A DNA stretch of 64,000 nt from the NCBI RefSeq assembly GCF_020497125.1, contig NC_059073.1:10623225-10687224 (forward strand), given 5' to 3'. A program made the translations under genes and the position numbers. The notes under the pieces were generated by a model. It was given only the letters and a program-made list of their open reading frames with translations, had not been told where the DNA came from and did no database searches. The stretch's first letter is position 1. Every line of letters starts with the position of its first letter. This document shows, in pieces, positions 22,884 to 32,689 of this stretch. This DNA is from Mauremys mutica. Taxonomy: Eukaryota; Chordata; Testudines; Geoemydidae.

Positions 22884-23101
22884 GGAATTTAGGGCTCTGT
22901 TAGGAGAGATACGAGGAGCCAGGAATCAGTCACTCTAGAACAGCTTGCTTCCCTACCAAACCACAGTATGAGATAGAAATCCTCAGGGGGATTTAAGCTC
23001 CTTACAGGATCAGCTTCCACACCATGCATCAAGGCCCAAGAGCAGCACAACCTCCAGCTTCAACCTGAAACACAGATGTCCCCTGCTCTCTCAACCCAAA
23101 T

Positions 23102-23535
23102 ACATGGAAGCATAGGGATTGCTAAAGTGGATCAGACCAAGGATCCATCTAGTACACTATCCTGTCTTCAACAGTGGCCAGTACCAGGTGTTTCAGAGAA
23201 AGAGGCAGGATGCCCTGCAATACACAAATCATGGCATAACTTGCCCCCAGGGAAAGTTTCCTCCTGACCCTGATAGTTAAAGGTTGACTTAAGCCCTGAA
23301 GCATGAGAGTTATATCCCTGTCCAAAACTCTTTTTTTATTAAATATTAAAACTCTGGATATTCTTTTTATCCATAGAATGGCGTAAATTCCTTTTTGGAT
23401 CCTGCTAAGCTTTTGGTCTCAGTGGTGTCTTCTGGCAGTGAGTTCCACAGGCTGATTTTACCTCATATCAAAAAGTATTTCCTTTGATCAGTTTAGAATT
23501 TGCTATCCCATATGAACAAGGAACTGGGCAGAACC
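23102..23535 (-). mobile_element. LINE 3' region, ATTCTTATGTTC-type family, reverse
   Basis: GTGGATCAGACCAAGGATCC and ACAGTGGCCAGTACCAGGTG, then further down GCAGTGAGTTCCACAGGCTG, are reverse-complement landmarks of this LINE family's UTR and C-terminal coding region. Heavily diverged. Confidence 0.7.
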
Positions 23536-23584
23536 CTGAGCACACAATCTAAGATATTGATATGGCCACCATTACCTGGTATCT

Positions 23585-23679
23585 GAGTGCTGCACAATCC
23601 TTATTGTATTTATACCCTGTGAGGTAGGTAACTATTATCCTCATGTTACAGCTGAAGAACTGAGGCACAGAGAGACCAA
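23585..23679 (-). mobile_element. MIR-type SINE, left half of a split copy
   Basis: GTGAGGTAGGTAACTATTAT, CCTCATGTTACAGCTGAAGA and ACTGAGGCACAGAGAGACC are reverse MIR. It continues at 25,641 after two nested insertions. Confidence 0.75.
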
Positions 23680-23728
23680 GGGCCAGATTTCTATAGGTAT
23701 TTAGGCACCTAAATAAATGCAGTGGAAT
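23680..23728. mobile_element. Palindromic MITE, left half of a split copy
   Basis: GGGCCAGATTTCTATAGGTA then TTTAGGCACCTAAAT. The inverted partner is at 25,608-25,640. The right boundary against the CR1 is approximate. Confidence 0.7.
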
Positions 23729-25515
23729 GTAGATGCAGGTGTGAAATCAGGAAGGCCAAATCACACTTGGAGTTGCAGCTAGCCGGAGATGTTAGGAGTA
23801 ACAAGAAGGGTTTCTTTAGGTATGTTAGCAACAGGAAGAAAGTCAAGGAAAGTGTGGGCCCCTTGCTGAATGAGGGAGGGAACCTAGTGACAGAGGATGT
23901 GGAGAAAGCTAGTGTACTCAATGCTTTTTTTGCCTCTGTCTTCACAGCCAAGGTCAGCTCCCAGACAGCTGCACTCTGCAGCACGGTATGGGGAGGAGGT
24001 GACCAGCTCTCTGTGGAGAAAGAAGTAGTTCGGGGCTATTTAGGAAAGCTAGACGAGCACAAGTCCATGGGGCCGGATGCGCTGCATCCGAGGGTGCTAA
24101 AGGAGTTGGCCGATCAGATTGCAGAGCCATTGGCCATTATCTTTGAAAAATCATGGCGATCGGGGGAGGTCCCGGATGACTGGAAAAAAGCTAATGTAGT
24201 GCCCATCTTTAAAAAAGGGAAGAAGGAAGATCCAGGGAACTACAGGCCAGTCAGTCTCACCTCAGTCCCTGGAAAAATCATGGAACAGGTCCTCAAGGAA
24301 TCAATCCTGAACCACTTAAAGGAGGGGAAAGTGATCAGGAACAGTCAGCATGGATTCACCAAGGGCAAGTCATGCCTGACTAACCTAATTGCCTTCTATG
24401 ACGAGATAACCGGCTCTGTGGATGAGGGGAAAGCAGTGGATGTACTATTTCTGGATTTTAGCAAAGCTTTTGATACAGTCTCCCACAGTATTCTTGCCAG
24501 CAAGTTAAAGAAGTCTGGGCTGGATGAATGGACGGTAAGGTGGATAGAAAACTGGCTAGATGGTCGGGCTCAACGGGTAGTGATCAATGGTTCCATGTCT
24601 AGATGGCAGCCGGTATCAAGTGGAGTGCCCCAAGGGTCGGTGCTGGGGCCGGTTTTGTTCAATATCTTCATTAACGATCTGGAGGATGGTGTGGACTGCA
24701 CCCTTAGCAAGTTTGCAGATGACACTAAACTGGGAGGAGTGGTTGATACGCTGGAGGGTAGGGATAGGATACAGAGGGACCTAGACAAATTAGAGGATTG
24801 GGCCAAAAGAAATATGATGAGGTTCAACAAGGACAAGTGCAGAGTCCTGCACTTAGGACGGAAGAATCCCATGCACTGCTACAGACTAGGGACCGAATGG
24901 CTGGGTAGCAGTTCTGCAGAAAAGGACCTAGGGGTTACGGTGGACGAAAAGCTGAATATGAGTCAACAGTGTGCCCTTGTTGCCAAGAAGGCTAATGGCA
25001 TTTTGGGTTGTATAAGTAGGGGCATTTCCAGCAGATCAAGGGATGTGATCATCCCCCTCTACTCAGCACTGGTGAGGCCTCATTTGGAGTACTGTGTCCA
25101 GTTTTGGGCCCCACACTACAAGAAGGATGTGGATAAATTGGAGAGAGTCCAGCGGAGGGCAACAAAAATGATTAGGGGGCTGGTGCACATGACTTATGAG
25201 GAGAGGCTGAGGGAACTGGGATTGTTTAGTCTGCAGAAGAGAAGAATGAGGGGGGATTTGATAGCTGCTTTCAACTACCTGAAAGGGGGTTCCAAAGAGG
25301 ATGGATCTAGACTGTTCTCAGTGGTAGAAGATGACAGAACAAGGAGTAATGGTTTCAAGTTGCAGAGGGGGAGGTTTAGGTTGGATATTAGGAAAAACTT
25401 TTTCACTAGTAGGGTGGTGAAGAACTGGAATGGGTTACCTAGGGAGGTAGTGGAATCTCCTTCCTTAGAGGTTTTTAAGGTCAGGCTTGACAAAGCCCTG
25501 GCTGGGATGATTTAG
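23722..25515 (+). CDS. CR1 ORF2 C-terminal fragment: reverse transcriptase, open frame
   Basis: A 597-codon uninterrupted frame encoding most of a non-LTR retrotransposon reverse transcriptase, the enzyme that copies LINE RNA into a nicked genomic site. Visible motifs are [20 protein letters not shown] (fingers), [12 protein letters not shown] with the first catalytic Asp near residue 244, [19 protein letters not shown] near 301, and FADDTKL with the Asp pair near 331. The conserved C-terminal block [17 protein letters not shown] follows later. Full CR1 ORF2 proteins also carry an N-terminal endonuclease, absent here. The ATG at 23,722 lies at or before the junction with the host MITE and is probably fortuitous. 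Expression is not implied, and without the endonuclease the copy is not autonomous. Confidence 0.9.
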   Translation: MECRCRCEIRKAKSHLELQLAGDVRSNKKGFFRYVSNRKKVKESVGPLLNEGGNLVTEDVEKASVLNAFFASVFTAKVSSQTAALCSTVWGGGDQLSVEKEVVRGYLGKLDEHKSMGPDALHPRVLKELADQIAEPLAIIFEKSWRSGEVPDDWKKANVVPIFKKGKKEDPGNYRPVSLTSVPGKIMEQVLKESILNHLKEGKVIRNSQHGFTKGKSCLTNLIAFYDEITGSVDEGKAVDVLFLDFSKAFDTVSHSILASKLKKSGLDEWTVRWIENWLDGRAQRVVINGSMSRWQPVSSGVPQGSVLGPVLFNIFINDLEDGVDCTLSKFADDTKLGGVVDTLEGRDRIQRDLDKLEDWAKRNMMRFNKDKCRVLHLGRKNPMHCYRLGTEWLGSSSAEKDLGVTVDEKLNMSQQCALVAKKANGILGCISRGISSRSRDVIIPLYSALVRPHLEYCVQFWAPHYKKDVDKLERVQRRATKMIRGLVHMTYEERLRELGLFSLQKRRMRGDLIAAFNYLKGGSKEDGSRLFSVVEDDRTRSNGFKLQRGRFRLDIRKNFFTSRVVKNWNGLPREVVESPSLEVFKVRLDKALAGMI

Positions 25516-25607
25516 TTGGGTTTGGTCCTGCTTTGAGCAGGGGGTTGGACTAGATGACCTCCTGAGGTCCCTTCCAACCCTGAGATTCTATGATTCTATG
25601 ATTCTAT
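23729..25607 (+). mobile_element. 5'-truncated CR1 LINE, young
   Basis: Begins within ORF2 upstream of the reverse transcriptase and runs through the intact C-terminus to a 3' UTR (25,516-25,607) ending in three ATTCTATG units. The endonuclease half and ORF1 are missing, as usual for 5'-truncated LINE insertions. The whole remaining reading frame is open, so this is the youngest CR1 in the window. It interrupts a palindromic MITE. Confidence 0.95.
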
Positions 25608-25640
25608 GTAGACACCTGAATACCTTTAAAAATCTGGCCC
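25608..25640. mobile_element. Palindromic MITE, right half
   Basis: GACACCTGAATACCTTTAAA then AATCTGGCCC, the inverted counterpart of 23,680-23,715. Confidence 0.7.
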
Positions 25641-25745
25641 TTAGTGACTTGCCTGAGATGGTTACCCAAGAAGCTTCTGTTAGATCAGGGACTTGAACCT
25701 AGGTCTCCCAAGTTCCAGACTAGACTATTGGGCCATCCTTTCCCT
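25641..25745 (-). mobile_element. MIR-type SINE, right half
   Basis: TTAGTGACTTGCCTGAGATG, GGGACTTGAACCTAGGTCTC and CAGACTAGACTATTGGGCCA continue the MIR from 23,679. Confidence 0.75.
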
Positions 25746-26594
25746 CTGACATGTCACACGGCAGCACCGATGGCTTTGCCTTGTGTCTCATCACTAGGTC
25801 ACTATAGTGAATATAACACACCTGGTGAGCCCCATGAGGATTTCCACTTTGCTTCTCCTCTATCAGCAATCTCACAAGGAACCGTTCTTGTTTCTGGAGA
25901 CACTACCACCACCAAAATCCCAATGAAAATAATAGCCATTTCTACTAGTGGAGAAATAATTCCACCTTGCCATGCTGGTAACCTATGATCTCCTGGCTCG
26001 TTACCTGTGCATATTAGAACAGGGGCCTGCTCATTTTCTGAATCATAGGTGAGGTTATACGCTCACTATAGGAACCTGAAGATTGAAATTGCACAAAGGC
26101 CAATTTATTTTTCAAATAGTTCAATGCTAATGGGTTATGTGAGGATCAGCCTGAATGAATGATTCAGAATTGTTCTCCATTTTCTAGCTCACTGGGATCT
26201 CAGCTACAGCCAGATGAGCTGAGTTGGCAGGTCCCATCTAACAACCACCCACTAGCACAACCACTACCCCACACACATGTACAAAGCCCCACTTAGTGCG
26301 CTGTATAGATGCCACAGCAAGCACTGCAGATGAAAATCTCTTATTAGGCCTGATTTGAACAGAGTATGATACTTCAAAAACAAACCGAGCGCACAAACTT
26401 TATTTGGCACCTGTAAATGTTTTGAATTGTTCACACCCTCTTTTTGTGTTCACTTTGAATGAATAGGCTAAGCAACCGTTTTATCAGCTGAAATGTTCAC
26501 TTCAACTGCTATTTCTAAGAGAATATTGAAGAATTTTCACAGCAAGTGAAATTTCTGTCACTCTTCTATATCTACCATCACTGTTGTATCTTAG
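25746..26594. other. Unassigned intergenic DNA
   Basis: No recognisable gene or repeat. Confidence 0.35.
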
Positions 26595-26785
26595 CACACA
26601 CAGGTAGTACTGAGTTTATCTTAATTCCCTCCTGGTAAGGTATGGAAGTATTATTTTCCCCATTTTATTGGTGGGCAGCTGAAGTGCAGAGATTAGTTGA
26701 GTTGCCCAGTGTCATAGGAGAAGTCTGCAGCACAGCTAAGAATTGATCACAAAGCTCCTGTGTCCTTTGTCTAGTCATCCCTTGT
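26595..26785 (-). mobile_element. MIR-type SINE
   Basis: TATTATTTTCCCCATTTTAT, GAAGTGCAGAGATTAGTTGA, GTTGCCCAGTGTCATAGGAG keep the reverse MIR order. Confidence 0.55.
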
Positions 26786-27110
26786 AGGATCTTACGTGAT
26801 CATTCGGGAGTGGTGATAAAAGCTGACATGGGCCATTCAATCCATATCAATGAGAATTCATGCTTGAAACTTGATTCTAAGTGTCAGGAGAACAAAACCT
26901 GTATGTCCAATAGAAATAAATTGATAGTTGAATATTAAATACACAGAACCAATGCCCATGACAAATCTACAGATCAAAAATGACTTGCTAAATAGAAAAA
27001 GAGGCTTCATTTGTCAACTAAATTCATTATTAAACATGATTCACCCAGCTCTGAACCTATCATCCATACATGAGGAAGTAGGACAAGGTGGTGTCCAGAC
27101 AAAATGCTAG
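26786..27110. other. Unassigned intergenic DNA
   Basis: No recognisable gene or repeat. Confidence 0.35.
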
Positions 27111-28233
27111 TGTGACCGGGGTCCCGGGTTGGGGGAGGCGCACCACACTGAGGTTACTCAATTAGGGCAAACTGCAAAGAATGGGGTAGACAATCTGCAT
27201 AGCTGGTGGCCATTCCAATACTTAGATCCACCAAGCGAGCCTTAAAACAGCTTCTACAATACCTTACTGGTTAACCAGAAGCCAAAACACAGTTCCCTTA
27301 AAGCAACCCAGCCTTGAGCTCCCACCCAGACACCCAAGTCAAATATGATGAGGATTACTGAAAATCTTATTCATCATATAAAAAAGTCCTACCAATCCTA
27401 AAGGATCAGGCACATTGTTTCCTGGATTAATGAATATTTCAGATCTTACCCAAATACACGCCTACAGCCAATTCTTATTAACTAAACTAAAATTTATTAA
27501 AAAAGAAAAGAGTGAGAGTATTGGCTAAAAGATCAGTATACATACAGACAGGAGTACAGTTCTGAGATCAGATTCATAGCAGAGATGGTGAGCTTTGTAG
27601 TTGCAAAGAGTTCTGTCAGAATTAGTCCATAGGTTATAGCCCAATGTTCATATTCAGGGTGATCCAGGAGGGACTGGAGATCTCAGTCTTATGACTCAAG
27701 CTTCCCCCAAAATAAAGCACAAGCAGAGCTGAGATAAAAAGTATCAGGTCCCGAGAGTTTTTTATACAGTTCCCAGGCAGCACAGAGTCCTTGACTGAAC
27801 AATAGACCTTTGACATAACCTTCTATTTCCCAAACATCATTGGTAATAACTACATGGATTAACATAAGGTAATTTGTCCATTAAGCAGTTTATCACAAAC
27901 TTTAAAGAGACATATAGACAATGACATTATTTCACCCCAGATTCATCTAAATGTTAATATTCCCTTTTGATCTCTGACTCAATAGCTATAGTAATATACA
28001 GGAACTGTCTGTTTACATGGCTAACAGCTAACAAGATAAACACATACAATTAGTATCACCTCTAATTCTCTAACAATACAGGTTTGCATTTCAAAGTTTT
28101 AGCCTATCTAACATGGAATGGCCCTAATTACCATTTACATACTTTTCTAACATGTCTATAAAGGTTGAATCTGGATCATTTACCCTGCTAGTTGCTTAAC
28201 CCTTTCTGGACCAGCATCTGGCCCAGCGTCACA
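27111..28233 (-). mobile_element. Solo LTR of a retroelement
   Basis: About 1.1 kb bounded by TGTGACCGGGG and CCCAGCGTCACA, so both strands read TGTGAC…GTCACA-like ends. On the minus strand a TATAAAAAA box (complement of 27,758-27,766) lies about 270 bp before AATAAA (complement of 27,493-27,498), consistent with U3-R-U5. The last ~63 bp (28,170-28,233) recur at 32,173-32,236, because the tandem duplication starts inside the LTR. A clean target duplication was not found. Confidence 0.6.
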
Positions 28234-28529
28234 AACAAGAGTTGGAGAACCTGTTTGGAAAGGTGTGAAGATTAGTGTCTGAAATCTATGGAAATCATTC
28301 CTGACCAAGGATGGATGGAGTGTCAATGTGACTGATCAAAAATTTGGGTTATCAGCTCCCCCTAAACCGCTGGATATAAGCTTGTTGGGCCAGTGCAACT
28401 GGATTATTTGGTTTACTTCCAACAAAAAGCTCATCATAGTTGCAACATGTTGATTGCAAACAGGGATCTTTTTGTATTGGTTCATAAATTAAATACATGT
28501 ATCATCTGATCATGTCATAAATAGCCATG

Positions 28530-28785
28530 GATTTATTCTCAGAACCCCTCTTTGAGGTAGAGAAAAATTATTATCCTCACTTTACAGATGGAGCTCTGAG
28601 GCCCACAGGCCCAGATCCATAAAGGTACTTAGGCAGCTAACACACAATGATTTCAATGGCAGTTAAGCACCTTGGAGGACCTGGGCCAGAGAGATCGCAT
28701 AAAGGACTTGCAGAGATAGTAATTTAATCCTGTTCTGCTTCTGGAGCCTTAATCAAAAGACCAGCGTGCCTCTGCTGATGTGCCT
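28530..28785 (-). mobile_element. MIR-type SINE split by a MITE (copy 1)
   Basis: TTATTATCCTCACTTTACAG, ATGGAGCTCTGAGGCCCACA, then (after the MITE) AGAGAGATCGCATAAAGGAC and TTGCAGAGATAGTAATTTAA follow the reverse MIR order. Confidence 0.55.
28609..28686. mobile_element. Palindromic MITE inside MIR (copy 1)
   Basis: Ends GCCCAGATCCATAAAGGTAC and GGACCTGGGC are inverted, with TTTCAATGG near the centre. Both flanks are CAG (28,606-28,608 and 28,687-28,689), a likely 3-bp target duplication. Confidence 0.6.
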
Positions 28786-28786
28786 G

Positions 28787-31193
28787 AAACACTATGAATG
28801 AGACCTCTTATTCCAGGGACTCCCAGTTCTTACTCAGTTGCGAGCCAGACCAGCAACTTGCCAGGAACCAGAAGTTTTCATATAATTTTCACAGAATGGA
28901 ACTGCTTGCACATGGTAAATATGCAGAGGTGGGTCAAGGAGATGGTCCCATCAATGCTCCATGTTGACCCAAGCCAACTGCATTGAAGATTGCACAGTAG
29001 AACCTGCACTCTGAATGGTCTGCAGCTCTGCGTGAAAAATGGGCTGCATTGTGAAACCCCACATTTGGTCCAAAAGCTGCCATTTGACCCTCCCATTCTT
29101 ATGGCCTTAGTGAAATATGCACCTGGTGCACGTGTTCGCTTCCATGACTGTCTATTCCCTGTTTGCTGCAAGGGGAGCCGATGTACTGGTCTAAACTGCC
29201 TGGAGTTATCTGCTCTGGGGAAGAAATCAACGATGTTTATTTCAAGCAGTTTGTGGTAGGGTAATGAGAGGCAAGGGAGCACAAAATTCAATTATGCACA
29301 GCGTGTTATGCATGTACATTTTCATGATTTGTATTGATTCATGTGCATGACAGATTGGTTATAAATTGGGTAATATATTGGCTTGTAAATGAAATACATT
29401 GGATTGTAGTTGGTATATGGAATTCTCAGGGCCTACATGACATTTTATTTGTGTGTGTAAAGAATCTCTGTTATTTCTCTGTGTGTAGGATATAATTGGG
29501 TTACATGGGTAGTACGTGGGTCATTTATGGAAATATATTGGCACCACAGTATCTCAGGTCGCCGCTGTCGTCAGTGAAATCAGTTGATGGGGCCGAGTCC
29601 GGCTCCTAGAGAACATGCGGACACATCCCTAAGAACCACCCTCTCAGTTAGCACCCCTCTTGTCAACCTGAGCATAAATCCATGACTGATTGGGCAGGGA
29701 GACTAAACTCCATTCACATCAAAGGTTGAGCTGACTTGGTATGGGCCACATGGGAGGATGTTGTCAGAATGCTGCTGCCTCTGATGTACCTCCTGTGGGG
29801 GAGGGAGTGCTGTTGATCCAGCACGAAAAAACAAACAATGAAACACCTGCCCCTGGGACCCTAGGTAGCTATGCTGGGAAGACCTTCAACCACTACACCC
29901 AGGGTTGGAGTAAGGCAGGCTTAGGCCTCAGGCACATCACAACACGGATTCCACTCCAGCTCCATGCACATAGCCCTGCCTCTTGTACTGCTGGCCCACC
30001 CAGCCCTTAGAAGGGTGGGAAAAGGGACCCCCTTCCCTCTGCCGCAGCAGAGCCAACATCCACTTGGGAGCCAGCTTGGTTTTCAACAAGAAGCGCCCCA
30101 GTGCCTAGCCTAGTAGCCTGAGTCTAGGGGCTTGAGGGAGTGGGATGGACCCATTGTCCTCTTCTCTTCCTGCCATACACAAAGGATGCTTCCCAGCTTG
30201 GGTAGAGAGATGCGCCAGCTCTGCTTGAGCTAGTGTACTAAACCCCGCAGCATAGCCGAGGTAGCATGGGCAGCAGCTCAGGCTAGTTGCCGGGGTACAA
30301 CCCTGCCCAGCCCTCCCCAAGTACATATCCAGGTGGCTAGCCCAAGCTGCCAGCTGGCTACCCCAGCCGTGCTGCTATTTTTAGCCCTCTATCTCAAGCA
30401 GAGCTAGCACCTGTCTGTCAATGCAAGCTGGGAAGCATCCTCCCAGCCGCAATGGAGACATAACCAGAGCCTTCTGCTTGGGTGGTGTTGGTTGCACATC
30501 CCCTTTCCCGTACCCCAGAACAGTGAATCTTGGCATTAATGCCCCATTAAGGTGAATGGCACCCTTCATGCCTCTTAGACATATTGCTCTGTGCAGACTC
30601 TGGCAGCCATCTCTCCGCTGGTTATGCTCAGGTCACACTTTTAAGCTTTTTTCCACCCACAACTGTGAGGTTTAAGAAGTTCTTCTTTGGAATGAAAGCT
30701 CAGATTTGGCTTCAGTCACCACAAGACTTGGAGATCTGCGGCCCTTGGCAAGGCCCTTTATTGCCTGTGCTTGACTCTGTGCTTGACTAGCCAGCATGAG
30801 TTGCTAGCCATAGTATGAGTATACCTCTCCAAGCAGCCAATTCAACAGGAAAATCTCTCTTTGTCCAGTTAGAGCACAAATCCAAAACCCATAAAGGTCA
30901 ACAGAAAGACTAAATGAGATCAGGTCACCAGTCTTGCATTGGCAGGATGACTAACACGGTCTTCTATGACTTTGACTTCTGCGAAAGAGGCATACAGCTC
31001 TAAGGCCAACAAGCAGAGGACTGGAGGCAAAAGTGGAGTCATTTACAAGAGATCCAGGGGTAGATGGTCAGTTGGTAGAGGATAAGCCCATGGACACCCA
31101 TGCCAGGATATAGGAGAGGGGGATGAATAGGTCCTGGTGAAGTTTTATACAGCCCTTTCCATAATTCCCATGTCCTGCTCTCTGGAGATGGAC
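28787..31193. other. Unassigned DNA within duplication copy 1
   Basis: Several ORFs of 60-137 codons occur on both strands, but none has a recognisable domain. Overlapping open frames on opposite strands argue against real genes. Confidence 0.4.
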
Positions 31194-31196
31194 TTA

Positions 31197-31888
31197 GGGC
31201 TTGGCTACATTTGCAGATGTGAAGCGTTGGGAGTTAAACCCGCCTTCAGAGACCGCAGCAGGGAAAACGCTGCTGTGTCTTTACACAGTCAGCTGCAAGC
31301 GCACTGGCGTGGCCACATTAGTAGCTCTTGCAACGCCACAAAGAGCAGTGCATTGTGGTAGCTATGTGGCTACAACGTGCTTTTCAAATGGGGTCGGGTG
31401 GAGTGTGACGGAGTGTGTTGTGAGTATGTGGGGGGAAAGACAGTGTGTTTTGGGGGGCAGAGAGTGTGTCAGCATGCTGTCTTGTAAGCTCAGACAGCAG
31501 CAGACCCTCTCCCCTCTGCCTCACTCTCACACACACTCACAACAGCAGCACTCCACACTAATGGTTTGCTTTGTCCCAGAGCAGATAAGCAGCCGCCTAT
31601 CAGAAGCGGATCTTTGAAAGGGGATATCCGCATGCCTGCAGCCAATTTCAAAACAATGACCAGAGTGGTCACTTGACTTCAGGGGATTATGGGACGTTTC
31701 TGGAGGCCAATCACAGCACAGTAATGCAACACCTCGTCCACACTGATGCCCCGGCATTTCAGCCGGGGAGCAGCAAGCTTTATGCTTCTCATGGAGGTGG
31801 ATTACCAGGAGTGCTCCAGCTGCAGAGGCCAGGCACTCCAAGTCCCTTGCCAGCATGGACACTGTAACTTGCAAGTGTAGCCAAGCCC
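31197..31888. mobile_element. Harbinger-like non-autonomous element (copy 1)
   Basis: Ends GGGCTTGGCTACATTTGCA and TGCAAGTGTAGCCAAGCCC are inverted. Both flanks are TTA (31,194-31,196 and 31,889-31,891), the 3-bp duplication typical of PIF/Harbinger. Length 692 bp. ORFs inside (138 and 115 codons on opposite strands) show no transposase motifs. Confidence 0.8.
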
Positions 31889-31891
31889 TTA

Positions 31892-32172
31892 GTCAATGAT
31901 TTGTTCCTTTGGACTGATTAATTCAACTGGTGAAAACTCCAGGGGTCGGGGAGGAGAGAGGGATTTTTAAAATCTTATCATTTATACTATTACTTATAGC
32001 TGTTATAGCAGCACTAGTATTTCAATAATCTTTATAGAGCTCAATTGTACCACAGACAATTGATACGAGTGACTTCAGTGCTTTTGACTACGTGGTTTAA
32101 AATCTCCAGAGTAGAATATTCATAGTGCTCACTTGTGGCCGAGATGCAAAAAGGATAAAGTTTGCATTACAT
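31892..32172. other. Right end of duplication copy 1, unassigned
   Basis: AT-rich, ending TTTGCATTACATT at the duplication junction. Nothing recognised. Confidence 0.4.
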
Positions 32173-32611
32173 TCTGGATCATTTACCCTGCTAGTTGCTT
32201 AACCCTTTCTGGACCAGCATCTGGCCCAGCGTCACAAACAAGAGTTGGAGAACCTGTTTGGAAAGGTGTGAAGATTAGTGTCTGAAATCTATGGAAATCA
32301 TTCCTGACCAAGGATGGATGGAGTGTCAATGTGACTGATCAAAAATTTGGGTTATCAGCTCCCCCTAAACCGCTGGATATAAGCTTGTTGGGCCAGTGCA
32401 ACTGGATTATTTGGTTTACTTCCAACAAAAAGCTCATCATAGTTGCAACATGTTGATTGCAAACAGGGATCTTTTTGTATTGGTTCATAAATTAAATACA
32501 TGTATCATCTGATCATGTCATAAATAGCCATGGATTTATTCTCAGAACCCCTCTTTGAGGTAGAGAAAAATTATTATCCTCACTTTACAGATGGAGCTCT
32601 GAGGCCCACAG

Positions 32612-32689
32612 GCCCAGATCCATAAAGGTACTTAGGCAGCTAACACACAATGATTTCAATGGCAGTTAAGCACCTTGGAGGACCTGGGC
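32612..32689. mobile_element. Palindromic MITE inside MIR (copy 2)
   Basis: Duplicate of 28,609-28,686. The surrounding MIR copy spans about 32,533-32,790. Confidence 0.6.

Larger units (their letters stand above)
28170..32173 (+). repeat. Tandem duplication, copy 1 (~4,003 bp)
   Basis: Direct repeat of 32,174-36,177, aligned from CTGGATCATTTACCCTGC at the left to TTTGCATTACATT at the right. Corresponding ORFs translate identically. The only differences I found by eye are one AG unit (28,687-28,694 versus 32,691-32,700) and one C (CCC at 28,822 versus CC at 32,827). The unit holds the LTR end, a MIR with an inserted MITE, otherwise unassigned DNA, and a Harbinger-like element. No ORF in it shows a known domain. 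Confidence 0.97.

Noticed and set aside
25607..25640. Long CR1 target-site duplication (TGTAGA near both ends)
   Set aside because: The matching bases continue into the two arms of the host palindromic MITE, so they may be MITE sequence rather than a duplication.
28878..29291. 137-codon minus-strand ORF present in both duplicated copies
   Set aside because: Identity between copies reflects the recent duplication, not conservation. No domain is visible and a plus-strand ORF overlaps it.
31201..31874. 138- and 115-codon ORFs on opposite strands
   Set aside because: Both fall within the Harbinger-like element and neither shows transposase motifs.
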